Positions 5,414 to 12,838 of a DNA stretch of 15,194 nt are shown here, one piece after another. The notes under the pieces were generated by a model. That model was not told where the DNA came from. It saw only the letters and a list, made by a program, of their open reading frames with translations, and searched no databases. Each line of letters opens with the position of its first letter. Positions within the stretch are counted from its first letter, which is position 1. The translations under genes and the position numbers were made by a program. The stretch comes from Moraxellaceae bacterium (lineage in GTDB: Bacteria; Pseudomonadota; Gammaproteobacteria; Pseudomonadales; Moraxellaceae), in NCBI GenBank assembly GCA_030684415.1, contig JAUXNL010000465.1:1-15194 (forward strand), read 5' to 3'.

Positions 5414-6835
5414 TCACTTTGCGCCTGTGCTGCTGGTGGCCAACTCGCGATAGCGTTCGGCACGGCTGTTGTCCTGCAATTGCTCGCAGGCTTGCGCCAT
5501 GGCCAGCGCTGCCTTTGGCAGGAGTGCATGGCTTGCCTTACGGTCCAGCACCAGTTTCATCAGCTTTTCGCCATCCTTCACTTCGCCGACACGCGCAAAA
5601 CGCATGACCAGCTTGAGCACGGTCTCCGTGTCCAGCGCGCGTTTGTTTTCAGAGAGGCGGTCATATTCGCGGTAGGCAAGCAGCGCTGTGTGCACGCCAT
5701 CATCCGTATTGGCTAACTGGAAAAGGCGCCGTGCTACAGCACTGAAGGTGTCGCTTTGTGGCTCCAGTTTCTCTACCTGATAGAGCTGGCTCAAGGCGCG
5801 CAGGTCGTGCGGATACGCTTTCACCAGTTCGCGCAGGCGCTTGCGTGCGCCGACAAAATCCATGCGGGCGATGGCCTCAAGCGCTTCATGAAGCTGGTGA
5901 CGGTAGGCGTCGTCGAGGTCGGTTTCCGGCTCGGGTGCCACGTCTTGCCCGTCGGCGTCATGGGCAAACCAGCGCTGGTGCGCGAAGTACCACAGTGGCC
6001 CGAACAGCAGTGCGGCAAGTTGGGCCGCGAGCTCCGGCAGGCGCTCTTCGGTGAGCAGGATTTCTGCACCGAATACCGTCAGCCAGAGCAGCAGCAAGAG
6101 GATGGCACTGAACTGGACGCTACCGAGCCAGCGCACCGGCCCCGCGCGAAAGTGCGCTAAGGCCATGCCGGTCAGGCTGGCGGCAGCGGCTCCCCCCCCG
6201 GTGAGTATCAACACGTTATTGCCATTGGCGAGCAGGTAAGTCATGGCACCGATCAGTCCGCCACCGAGAAAGCCGGCGAGCACGGCACCACTGCCCAACG
6301 CGACTTCAAGCGCAAAGCCGGCCGTCAGCAAGAGCAGCAGCACACCGATGAACTGGATGACATCGGGTTGAACGAGGCTGTAGGTGAGGAAGGTGATGGG
6401 CCGGAACCGCTCCGGGTCGATGCCGAGTGCTTCTTCTGCCAGTTTGCTGCGCTCGTCATCAAAGCCGCTACGGGCACTTTTCCAGGCATTGTAGATATCG
6501 GGGGCGATGTAGTTGCCGCCGGTGTTGGTCATGTCGGCCACGAAGCTGTCATCGGTGCCGATGTAGCGGCGCAATACCGATACATCGCCAGTGCGATGGG
6601 CCTCTTTCAGGTGCTCCATGACCGCGATCTGGCCGCTGCGCCCGGCGTGGGTTTCGTACAGCTCCCACTCGATTGCCAGCAAACTTTGCCGGTACTGTGC
6701 GTCCATGGCCCGCTGGCGCTCCATGTCGGCACCATGCCAGAACACGAACAGCAGGCTGAGCAGCAGGCTCAGGCCAAGTGCGAGCCGTGGCGGGTTTTTC
6801 CAGTCCACGGGAGGGGTGAGCGGAGTCATCAGCAT
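5414..6835 (-). CDS. Catalytically dead rhomboid-family membrane protein with C-terminal helical repeats
   Basis: Protein of 473 residues. One membrane segment (17-33) is followed by a soluble stretch of about 105 residues, then a rhomboid-like core: TFLTYSLVQPDVIQFIG (148-164), LEVALG (176-181), LAGFLGGGLIGAMTYLL (186-202), LILTGGGAAAASLTGMAL (209-226), a segment at 239-262 and AAQLAALLFGPLWYF (270-284). In active rhomboids the first loop has H-P-x-x-x-H, helix 4 has G-x-S-G with the catalytic Ser, and helix 6 has the catalytic His in AHLxG. Here these read Q156/Q161, GGGA and Q272, so no protease activity is expected. The tail (310-473) is a soluble helical-repeat domain like that of the protein at 3195-4625. 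The start is the Met at 6835, just before the first membrane segment; a Met at 6829 is possible, and the upstream in-frame sequence looks non-coding. Confidence 0.8.
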   Translation of the reverse strand: MLMTPLTPPVDWKNPPRLALGLSLLLSLLFVFWHGADMERQRAMDAQYRQSLLAIEWELYETHAGRSGQIAVMEHLKEAHRTGDVSVLRRYIGTDDSFVADMTNTGGNYIAPDIYNAWKSARSGFDDERSKLAEEALGIDPERFRPITFLTYSLVQPDVIQFIGVLLLLLTAGFALEVALGSGAVLAGFLGGGLIGAMTYLLANGNNVLILTGGGAAAASLTGMALAHFRAGPVRWLGSVQFSAILLLLLWLTVFGAEILLTEERLPELAAQLAALLFGPLWYFAHQRWFAHDADGQDVAPEPETDLDDAYRHQLHEALEAIARMDFVGARKRLRELVKAYPHDLRALSQLYQVEKLEPQSDTFSAVARRLFQLANTDDGVHTALLAYREYDRLSENKRALDTETVLKLVMRFARVGEVKDGEKLMKLVLDRKASHALLPKAALAMAQACEQLQDNSRAERYRELATSSTGAK

Positions 6836-6868
6836 GGTGCAGGGATATCCGTTGCCGGGGTTGGCGTC

Positions 6869-6897
6869 ATCATAGCGGCATCGCATGGCAGACGGCA
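6869..6897 (-). promoter_or_regulatory. Possible promoter of the rhomboid-like gene
   Basis: On the minus strand TATGAT (6874-6869) is a good -10 about 34 bases ahead of the start codon. The hexamer 17 bases further upstream is TGCCGT, a poor -35. The call rests mainly on the -10 and its position. Confidence 0.35.
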
Positions 6898-6943
6898 GGC
6901 GGCCGGGTTGCCGGGCAGACCGCCTGTCCGGGCAGTCCTGCGG

Positions 6944-6972
6944 TTGAGTTGGACTGCGCCGGTTGTTATAAG
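6944..6972 (+). promoter_or_regulatory. Probable sigma-70 promoter of the tatT-dctPQM cluster
   Basis: TTGAGT (6944-6949) and TATAAG (6967-6972) are spaced by 17 bases, close to the sigma-70 consensus. Transcription would start near 6979, leaving a leader of about 48 bases before the tatT start at 7027. This also argues against a tatT start at 6988. Confidence 0.5.
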
Positions 6973-7026
6973 AACCGCCTGCAAAACATGACGCCCGCGG
7001 TATTGCCTGCGGCACTGGACGACACC

Positions 7027-7911
7027 ATGCCCTTTTCTTTCCCCGTCGCGCTGCGCCGGCCTATCGTTGCCGGCTTTTGGGTGCTGGGCGTTGTGCCCCT
7101 GCTCGGTGGCTGTGGCGCTCTGGCTGAAAAAGCCGGTACCCGCTTTGCCAATAACCTGTCGGCCGCCATGCTGGAGCATGATGATCCAGAGATGGTGGCC
7201 GCCGCGACGCCTTCTTATTTACTGTTGCTGGATGCCCTCGTGCGCCAGAGCCCCGACAGCGTGGCCTTCCGTCAGGCGGCCGCCACGCTCAACAGTGCGT
7301 ATGCCGGCGCTTTTGTGAAAGACCCGCTGCGCGGCGCCCTGATCACGGACAAAGCCTTGAGTTATTCGCTGGAGGCAATGTGTCTGGCCGACAAGTCGCT
7401 GTGTGGCCTGCGCAAGCAGCCCATCGAAGAGTTCAATCGCCTGCTGGCCGCGCGGAGCAAAGCCGATGTTCCGCTGCTGTACACGACAGGTGCTGCTTGG
7501 GCGGGCTGGATACAAACCCATAGTGATGACTGGAATGCGGTGGCCGACCTGCCGCGTGTCGAAGCCTTGATGCAGCGAGTGATTGCCCTCGATGAACGCT
7601 ATCAGGAAGGGTCTGCCCATCTGTATCTGGGCGGGCTGGCCACCGTGTTGCCCCCTGCCTTGGGCGGCCGACCGGAGGTCGGCAAGCTGCACTTCGAGAA
7701 AGCGATTGCGCTGTCGGGAGGCCGCAACCTGATGGCCAAGGTTTACTACGCCAAGAATTACGCCCGCGGTGTGTTTGACCGCGAGCTGCACGACCGCCTG
7801 CTGAACGAGGTTCTGGCGGCAGAGGCGAAAGCCCCCGCCTGGACATTGAGCAACCGGCTCGCGCAGCAAGAGGCCCGCGCCTTGCTCGACAGTGCCGACG
7901 AGTTCTTCTGA
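7027..7911 (+). CDS. tatT: TatT, TPR lipoprotein associated with a TRAP transporter
   Basis: Protein of 294 residues. The leader MPFSFPVALRRPIVAGFWVL ends in a lipobox, L26-G-G-C29, with Gly30 after the Cys, so a lipid-anchored periplasmic protein is expected. The mature part is almost all helix, with repeated helix pairs such as VAAATPSYLLLLDALVRQSPDS, ALSYSLEAMCLADKSLC, LPRVEALMQRVIALDERYQEG and VGKLHFEKAIALSGGRNL. This is the layout of the TRAP T-component (TatT; Treponema pallidum Tp0956), whose trimers, with TPR-like folds, bind the partner substrate-binding protein. The neighbours dctP, dctQ and dctM on the same strand support the call. The start at 7027 gives a normal lipoprotein signal; an upstream ATG at 6988 would add 13 residues and sits almost on the likely transcription start. 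A palindromic repeat separates it from dctP. Confidence 0.85.
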   Translation: MPFSFPVALRRPIVAGFWVLGVVPLLGGCGALAEKAGTRFANNLSAAMLEHDDPEMVAAATPSYLLLLDALVRQSPDSVAFRQAAATLNSAYAGAFVKDPLRGALITDKALSYSLEAMCLADKSLCGLRKQPIEEFNRLLAARSKADVPLLYTTGAAWAGWIQTHSDDWNAVADLPRVEALMQRVIALDERYQEGSAHLYLGGLATVLPPALGGRPEVGKLHFEKAIALSGGRNLMAKVYYAKNYARGVFDRELHDRLLNEVLAAEAKAPAWTLSNRLAQQEARALLDSADEFF

Positions 7912-7923
7912 CGGCGGTCAAGC

Positions 7924-7962
7924 GCTGGCTGAAAAGCCCGGGATGGGCGTTTTCCAGCAAGC
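7924..7962. repeat. GCTTGCTGAAAA palindromic repeat, copy 4 (long form), between tatT and dctP
   Basis: Arms gctggctgaaaa (7924-7935) and ttttccagcaagc (7950-7962) pair with small defects around gcccgggatgggcg, the long-form spacer. It lies 12 bases after the tatT stop and 88 bases before dctP, inside what should be one transcript. A stem here could protect the tatT message or reduce read-through into dctP. Confidence 0.8.
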
Positions 7963-8050
7963 TGTTAAGATTCGTGCGCCATGCCTTGACGCCCCCGGCG
8001 GCAAGGGTGTGCCTGATACTCCGTTGTTCCTTATCCTTGAGGCCCGTTCC

Positions 8051-9052
8051 ATGAATCGCAAGCTGCTGGCTGCCATTGCCCTTTCGCTGCTCGCCACCTC
8101 CGCCCAGGCACTTACCTTCAAGATCGCCACGCTTTCGCCTGATGGTTCCGGCTGGATGACGAAAATGCGCGCCGGCGCCAACGAAGTGAAAACGCGCACC
8201 GAAGGGCGTGTCGACTTCAAGTTCTATACCGGCGGCACCATGGGCAACGACAAAGCCGTGCTCAACAAGATCCGCATCGGCCAGTTGCAGGGCGGCGCCA
8301 TCACCGGCGGCAGTCTTGCCGAGCATGTCCGTGACATCCAGGTGTACTCGCTGCCGCTCAAGTTCAAGACCTTCGATGAAGTCGATTTCGTGCGCGGCAA
8401 GATGGATGCGGGCTTTGCCAAGGCGCTGGAAGACGCTGGCTTTGTGAATTTCGGATTTGCTGAAGGCGGCTTTGCCTACGCGATGTCCAAGAATGCACCG
8501 GTGTCGTCGATTGCCGCGCTGCGCCGTCAGCGCGTGTGGATTCCAGACAACGATCGCCAGTCCGAAGAAGCGCTCAAGTCTTTTCGTGTGACGCCGGTGC
8601 CGCTGTCGTTGGGCGATGTGCTGCCCAGCTTGCAGACCGGCATCATCGATACCGTGGCCTCTTCGCCGATTGGCGCCGTTGCCTTGCAGTGGCACACGCA
8701 GGTGAAATACCTCACCGACCTGCCCATGAGCTATTTCGTGGGTACGCTCGCCATCGACCGCAAGGCCTTTGCCAAGGCCTCGCCTGAAGACCAGGCCGTG
8801 ATCCGCGAGGTGATGGGGCGAGTCTTCCGTGACATCAATGCGCAGAACCGCAAAGACAATGTGGCGGCGTACAACGCGCTGATCAAACAGGGCATTCAGG
8901 TGGTGAAGCCCAGTGAGGCCGAGCTGGCCGAGTGGACGCGCGAAGGCAATGTCGCCACCGACAGCATGGAAAAAAGCGGAGTGGTGACACGTCAGGCCGC
9001 CGATCAGCTGGATGCCCACCTCAGCGCCTTTCGCAACGGCAAGAAGTCGTGA
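8051..9052 (+). CDS. dctP: TRAP transporter periplasmic substrate-binding protein (DctP family, TPAT type)
   Basis: Protein of 333 residues, normal for DctP. Residues 1-20 are a signal peptide cut after SAQA. It captures the substrate in the periplasm and hands it to the membrane subunits. Family features are TFKIATLSPDGSGW (22-35), VDFKFYTGGTMGND (54-67), the GQLQGGAITGGSLAEH region, and SLGDVLPSLQTGIIDTVASSP from about 186. The Arg that binds the carboxylate in most members (SiaP Arg147, in KLRVP) aligns with Trp163 in RVWIPDN. Together with the neighbouring tatT this puts it in the TPAT group, where a more hydrophobic ligand has been proposed. The start follows GAGG (8039-8042) by 8 bases. 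No good promoter was found just upstream, so it is probably transcribed with tatT. The dctQ start overlaps its stop. Confidence 0.92.
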   Translation: MNRKLLAAIALSLLATSAQALTFKIATLSPDGSGWMTKMRAGANEVKTRTEGRVDFKFYTGGTMGNDKAVLNKIRIGQLQGGAITGGSLAEHVRDIQVYSLPLKFKTFDEVDFVRGKMDAGFAKALEDAGFVNFGFAEGGFAYAMSKNAPVSSIAALRRQRVWIPDNDRQSEEALKSFRVTPVPLSLGDVLPSLQTGIIDTVASSPIGAVALQWHTQVKYLTDLPMSYFVGTLAIDRKAFAKASPEDQAVIREVMGRVFRDINAQNRKDNVAAYNALIKQGIQVVKPSEAELAEWTREGNVATDSMEKSGVVTRQAADQLDAHLSAFRNGKKS

Positions 9053-9558
9053 GGGCAACGCTGGAGCGCAGCCTTAAAGCGCTGCATCTCCTTGAAGACG
9101 GCCTCTTGGTCGGCTTGCTCACGGTCATGATCGGCATTGCGGTAACGCAAATAGTCTTACGCAACGGTTTTGACAGCGGCCTGCTCTGGGGCGACAGCTT
9201 TCTGCGCGTGCTGGTGCTGTGGATCGGTCTGAGTGGCGCGTTGCTGGCCACGCGTGACCAGCGCCATATCAGCATCGATCTGCTGGGCCGCTATCTCCCG
9301 GCCTCAGCTGCGCGCGTGGTTGCCGTGGTCAATGCGCTGTTTGCCGCCGGCATCAGTGCAGCATTAGCCTGGTACACCGTCGAGTTTGTGGCGCTCGAAT
9401 ATGAGTCGGGTTCTCATGCGTTTGCGCAAGTGCCGACCTGGGTGTGCGCCGGCGTGATGCCGGTTGCCTTCAGTCTGATTGCATTGCGCTATCTTGTGAT
9501 TGCCGCGCTTGCGCCTTGGCGCAAGTTGCCGACTGCCATCCCGGGGGCCGCCGCGTGA
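9049..9558 (+). CDS. dctQ: TRAP transporter small membrane subunit (DctQ family)
   Basis: Protein of 169 residues, with the four hydrophobic segments of this family at about 14-37, 48-68, 88-108 and 127-153. The sequence TRDQRHISIDLLGRYLP after the second helix is the DctQ signature. The subunit packs against DctM in the inner membrane and helps dock the binding protein. The start is the GTG at 9049, which overlaps the dctP stop as GTGA and has an AAGAAG stretch upstream; the frame is open further up but overlaps dctP and has no family match there. The next gene overlaps in the same way, which implies translational coupling. Confidence 0.88.
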   Translation: MRATLERSLKALHLLEDGLLVGLLTVMIGIAVTQIVLRNGFDSGLLWGDSFLRVLVLWIGLSGALLATRDQRHISIDLLGRYLPASAARVVAVVNALFAAGISAALAWYTVEFVALEYESGSHAFAQVPTWVCAGVMPVAFSLIALRYLVIAALAPWRKLPTAIPGAAA

Positions 9559-10838
9559 CGCTCCTGCTGATTCTTTTGCTGGTGCTGGTCGCCTTTATGG
9601 GCGCACCGCTGTTTGCGGTGATTGCTGGCGCCGCCATGATCGGCTTCACCCAGAGTGAAACCCCATTGGCGGTGATAGGCGTCGAGCTGTACCGTCTGGT
9701 CGATACCCCCATTTTGCTGGCCTTGCCCTTGTTCACGTTTGCCGGCTATGTGCTGGGCGAATCACGAACCTCGCTTCGCTTGGTGCGCCTGACCCAGTCG
9801 CTGATCGGCTGGATGCCGGGCGGACTGGCGATTGTCGCCTTGTTCACCTGTGCGTTTTTTACCGCGTTTACGGGTGCCAGTGGCGTCACCATTGTTGCGT
9901 TGGGAGCGCTGCTCTATCCCGCCATGAAGCAGGCCGGCTACCAAGACCGGTTTTCGCTGGGCCTGGTGACGACCTCTGGTTCATTGGGGTTGTTGCTGCC
10001 ACCGTCATTGCCGTTGATTCTGTATGCCGTGATTGCGCAGCAACTGCCCGATGGCGGCGGCATGACCATCCAGGAAGTTTTCAAGGCCGGCTTGCTGCCC
10101 GCGCTGGTGATGGTGGCCTGCCTCAGTCTTTACGGTCTGTGGGTAACGCGTCGGCACCCGATTCCGCTCACGCGTTTCAATGCGGCCGAAGTGCGCGCCG
10201 CGCTGTGGGAGGCCAAATGGGAAGTGCCGCTGCCATTTGTGGTGCTCGGCGGCATTTACGGTGGTTTTTTTGCAGTGTCCGAGGCGGCCGCCGTGACGGC
10301 GCTTTATGTGGTGATCGTCGAGTGCCTGATCTACCGCGAAATCAGCTTCAAACAATTGCCGAAGATCATGCGCGAAGCCATGGTGATGGTCGGTGCCATC
10401 CTCATCATTCTTGGCGTGTCGCTGGCTTTTACCAACTGGCTGATTGACGCCGAGGTGCCGACCCGCCTGTTCACGTTCATCCGCGAGCATGTCGACAACC
10501 GTCTCATGTTCCTGCTCTTGCTGAACCTGTTCCTGCTACTGCTGGGCTGCGTGCTCGATATTTTCTCGGCGCTGTTCATCATGGTGCCGCTGCTGTTGCC
10601 GGTGGCCGTGGGCTACGGGATTGACCCTGTGCATCTGGGCATCATTTTCCTGGCGAACATGCAGATCGGCTACTGCACGCCGCCTGTGGGCATGAACCTG
10701 TTCATGTCGAGTTACCGTTTCAACAAGCCGATTACCGAGCTGTATGCCGCGACCTGGCCTTTCATTATCGTGCTGTTCATTTCGGTACTGCTGATTACCT
10801 ACATTCCCTGGTTCAGCCTGGCCTTGCTCGGGCGGTAA
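9555..10838 (+). CDS. dctM: TRAP transporter large membrane subunit (DctM family)
   Basis: Protein of 427 residues, the standard DctM length, with twelve or so hydrophobic segments. It carries the sodium-driven transport path in the inner membrane. Clear signatures are PILLALPLFTFAGYVLGES, FFTAFTGASGVTIVALGALLYPAM, GSLGLLLPPSLPLILYAV and IFLANMQIGYCTPPVGMNLF. The start is GTG at 9555, overlapping the dctQ stop as GTGA; a G-rich stretch at 9542-9546 can serve as the ribosome binding site. An ATG within the dctQ gene in the same frame would add residues that do not match the family. A small hairpin follows the stop codon directly. Confidence 0.93.
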   Translation: MTLLLILLLVLVAFMGAPLFAVIAGAAMIGFTQSETPLAVIGVELYRLVDTPILLALPLFTFAGYVLGESRTSLRLVRLTQSLIGWMPGGLAIVALFTCAFFTAFTGASGVTIVALGALLYPAMKQAGYQDRFSLGLVTTSGSLGLLLPPSLPLILYAVIAQQLPDGGGMTIQEVFKAGLLPALVMVACLSLYGLWVTRRHPIPLTRFNAAEVRAALWEAKWEVPLPFVVLGGIYGGFFAVSEAAAVTALYVVIVECLIYREISFKQLPKIMREAMVMVGAILIILGVSLAFTNWLIDAEVPTRLFTFIREHVDNRLMFLLLLNLFLLLLGCVLDIFSALFIMVPLLLPVAVGYGIDPVHLGIIFLANMQIGYCTPPVGMNLFMSSYRFNKPITELYAATWPFIIVLFISVLLITYIPWFSLALLGR

Positions 10839-10860
10839 CACTGTTGTTGCCGCAACAGTG
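10839..10860 (+). terminator. Hairpin directly after dctM
   Basis: cactgttg (10839-10846) and caacagtg (10853-10860) pair perfectly around ttgccg, starting at the base after the dctM stop. No T run follows, so it may be a weak terminator or a 3'-end stabiliser of the TRAP message. Confidence 0.45.
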
Positions 10861-10930
10861 CTCTGCGCGCTGCCCATGCCAGTGGGGAGGGCGCGCAACG
10901 CTTGCGCCAGGTCAGCACCGGTCGCTAGCC

Positions 10931-10958
10931 GCTTGCTGAAAAGTGTTTTTCAGCAGGC
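10931..10958. repeat. GCTTGCTGAAAA palindromic repeat, copy 5 (short form)
   Basis: Arms gcttgctgaaaa (10931-10942) and ttttcagcaggc (10947-10958) pair over 12 bases with one T-G pair around gtgt. It is preceded by gctagcc as in copy 1 and followed by tgctaaga. It lies between the TRAP cluster and moaB. Confidence 0.85.
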
Positions 10959-11014
10959 TGCTAAGAGCGCATGCGCGCATTCATTCATCACTCATATGCA
11001 ATCCATGCCCGGCG

Positions 11015-11034
11015 TGTGCGGATGAATCCGCACA
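11015..11034. promoter_or_regulatory. Perfect 9-bp palindrome in the moaB leader
   Basis: TGTGCGGAT (11015-11023) and ATCCGCACA (11026-11034) are exact complements around ga, about 42 bases ahead of the moaB start. It could be an operator for a dimeric regulator or a leader hairpin. It does not resemble the ModE or FNR sites I know. Confidence 0.45.
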
Positions 11035-11075
11035 ACAGCAATGTGAAAAGCTCCGCATAGATAAGGAAGGGAACC

Positions 11076-11615
11076 ATGAGCAAAGACGCCCCCCGCGAAT
11101 TCGTGCCGCTCAACGTGGCGGTGCTCACGGTGTCCGACACTCGCGATGAAGCGACGGATACCTCCGGCCAGTTGCTGGTCGAGCGGCTCACGTCGGCTGG
11201 CCATGCGCTGGCCGAGAAAATCATCGTGAAAGACGACATCTACCAGATTCGTGCCGTGCTCTCGCGCTGGATTGCGGGCGATATCGTGCAAGCCGTACTC
11301 GTTACCGGGGGCACCGGATTTTCCGGTCGCGACTCCACACCGGAGGCCGTGTCCGTGCTCTTCGACAAGGCAGTCGAAGGCTTCGGCGAAATCTTTCGTC
11401 ATCATTCTTTGGCCGAGATCGGCACCAGCACGCTGCAATCGCGCGCACTGGCCGGTTTGGCCAATCACACGGTGATTTTCTGTATGCCCGGCTCGACCAA
11501 TGCCTGTCGCACGGCGTGGGATCGCATCATCGGGGAGCAGCTCGACAACCGTCACCGTCCCTGCAATTTCGTGCCACATCTGAAACAGGCGGTGTGCGTG
11601 GGAACACGCGCATGA
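11076..11615 (+). CDS. moaB: MoaB, molybdenum cofactor synthesis protein
   Basis: Protein of 179 residues, the usual MoaB length. MoaB/MogA proteins bind molybdopterin and adenylate it before molybdate insertion; the exact role of MoaB varies between species. The signatures are VAVLTVSDTRDEATDTSGQ (16-34), VLVTGGTGFSGRDSTPEA (74-91, the conserved TGGTG and D-x-TPEA) and FCMPGSTNACRTAWD near 134-148. The start is well supported by AAGGAAGG at 11063-11070. The stop overlaps the moeA start as ATGA, so the two are coupled and should work together late in cofactor synthesis. A perfect palindrome lies in its leader. No other molybdenum cofactor genes are visible in the window. Confidence 0.95.
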   Translation: MSKDAPREFVPLNVAVLTVSDTRDEATDTSGQLLVERLTSAGHALAEKIIVKDDIYQIRAVLSRWIAGDIVQAVLVTGGTGFSGRDSTPEAVSVLFDKAVEGFGEIFRHHSLAEIGTSTLQSRALAGLANHTVIFCMPGSTNACRTAWDRIIGEQLDNRHRPCNFVPHLKQAVCVGTRA

Positions 11616-12838
11616 GTGAGGGCGCCAGTTACCCGAAAGGCTTGTTGCCCGTGGAGGTTGCGCTGGAGCGTCTGATCGCGCTGGCGCGCGCCCGCTTGCC
11701 AGCAACTGAAGTTGTCAGTCTTACGGCGGCGGCCGAGCGGGTACTGGCAGAAGACATGCGTGCCGGCATGGCCGTGCCGCCCGAGGCCAACAGCGCCATG
11801 GATGGCATCGCCTTTTGTCATGCCGACGTGCCGGCCTCTGGCACGCTGCCGCTGTCGCAACGCATTGCGGCCGGTCATGCGCCGGCGCCGCTGCAGCGTG
11901 GTACGGCTGCGCGGATTTTCACCGGGGCGATTTTGCCCGCCGGCGCCGACACGGTGGCCATGCAGGAAAACTGCGAATTCAACGGCGATCATGTGCACCT
12001 GCGGCAAGTGCCCGGTTTGGGCGCGAATGTGCGTCCGGCCGGCCAGGACATCGCCCTCGGCAGCACGGTGCTGACGCGTGGCCAGCGCTTGAGCGCGCCT
12101 GCGCTGGGATTGCTCGCCTCTCTCGGCATCACCACTGTCAGCGTGTACCGGCGTTTGCGCGTGGCGATACTCTCGACAGGCGATGAGCTGCTGGAGCCGG
12201 GCGAGCCTTGGCGATCGGCCGCCATCTATAACTCCAATCGCCCGATGCTGACGGCGCTGCTGCACGGCTGGGGGCTGGAGGTCATCGATCTGGGGCGGGT
12301 GGCCGATACGCAAGCCGCCACTGAGGCGGCGTTGCAGCGTGCGCTCGATGCCGGTGCTGATGTGATGGTCAGCAGTGGTGGCGTGTCAGTGGGCGATGAA
12401 GATCACGTCAAAGCCGCTGTGCTGGCGCGGGGGCGTCTCGACTTCTGGAAGATTGCGCTCAAGCCTGGCAAACCGGTGGCGGTGGGCGAGGTCAGTGGTG
12501 TGCCCTTCATCGGGCTGCCCGGCAATCCGCAATCCGTGTGGGTGACAGCGCTGCTCTTGGCTCGGCCTTTCCTGCTGGCCCGGCAGGGGCAACAGGAGGT
12601 GTTGCCCGCGGCTTTTCCACTGCCGGTGGCCTTTTCTCGCGAAAAACCCGGTGACCGTTGCGAGTATCTGCGGGTCAGGCGTACCCACGCCGGTCTCCTG
12701 CCGCACTCCCAGCAGTCCAGTGGGGCTTTGGCATCGGCAGTCTGGGCGGACGGGCTGGCCGTGGTCGCGGCCGGCCAATCACTCCGGCCTGCCGATGTGG
12801 TTGATTTCCTTCCTTTTTGCACTCTTTTGGCGCCTTGA
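11612..12838 (+). CDS. moeA: MoeA, molybdopterin molybdotransferase
   Basis: Protein of 408 residues, typical of MoeA, which inserts molybdate into adenylated molybdopterin. Seen in order: PPEANSAMDGIAF (56-68, with Asp64 matching E. coli Asp59), RIFTGAILPAGADTVAMQE (101-119), GANVRPAGQDI (137-147), AILSTGDEL (185-193), SSGGVSVGDEDHVK (254-267), a KPGKP segment, and GLPGNPQSVWVTALLL. Two positions differ from the usual sequence: Ile66 where Tyr is common in SAMDGYA, and Gln145 where Glu is common in R-x-x-G-E-D. These are not known to abolish activity. The ATG at 11612 overlaps the moaB stop and gives the expected N-terminus. A likely terminator follows at 12872-12915. Confidence 0.95.
   Translation: MSEGASYPKGLLPVEVALERLIALARARLPATEVVSLTAAAERVLAEDMRAGMAVPPEANSAMDGIAFCHADVPASGTLPLSQRIAAGHAPAPLQRGTAARIFTGAILPAGADTVAMQENCEFNGDHVHLRQVPGLGANVRPAGQDIALGSTVLTRGQRLSAPALGLLASLGITTVSVYRRLRVAILSTGDELLEPGEPWRSAAIYNSNRPMLTALLHGWGLEVIDLGRVADTQAATEAALQRALDAGADVMVSSGGVSVGDEDHVKAAVLARGRLDFWKIALKPGKPVAVGEVSGVPFIGLPGNPQSVWVTALLLARPFLLARQGQQEVLPAAFPLPVAFSREKPGDRCEYLRVRRTHAGLLPHSQQSSGALASAVWADGLAVVAAGQSLRPADVVDFLPFCTLLAP

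Noticed and set aside
7986..8020. TTGACG with GATACT as a dctP promoter
   Set aside because: The spacing is 23 bases, too long for a sigma-70 promoter, and dctP is probably read from the tatT promoter.
7433..9058. Open frame of 541 codons on the minus strand
   Set aside because: It covers tatT and dctP on the other strand, is rich in His, Arg and Gln as shadow frames are, and shows no domain.
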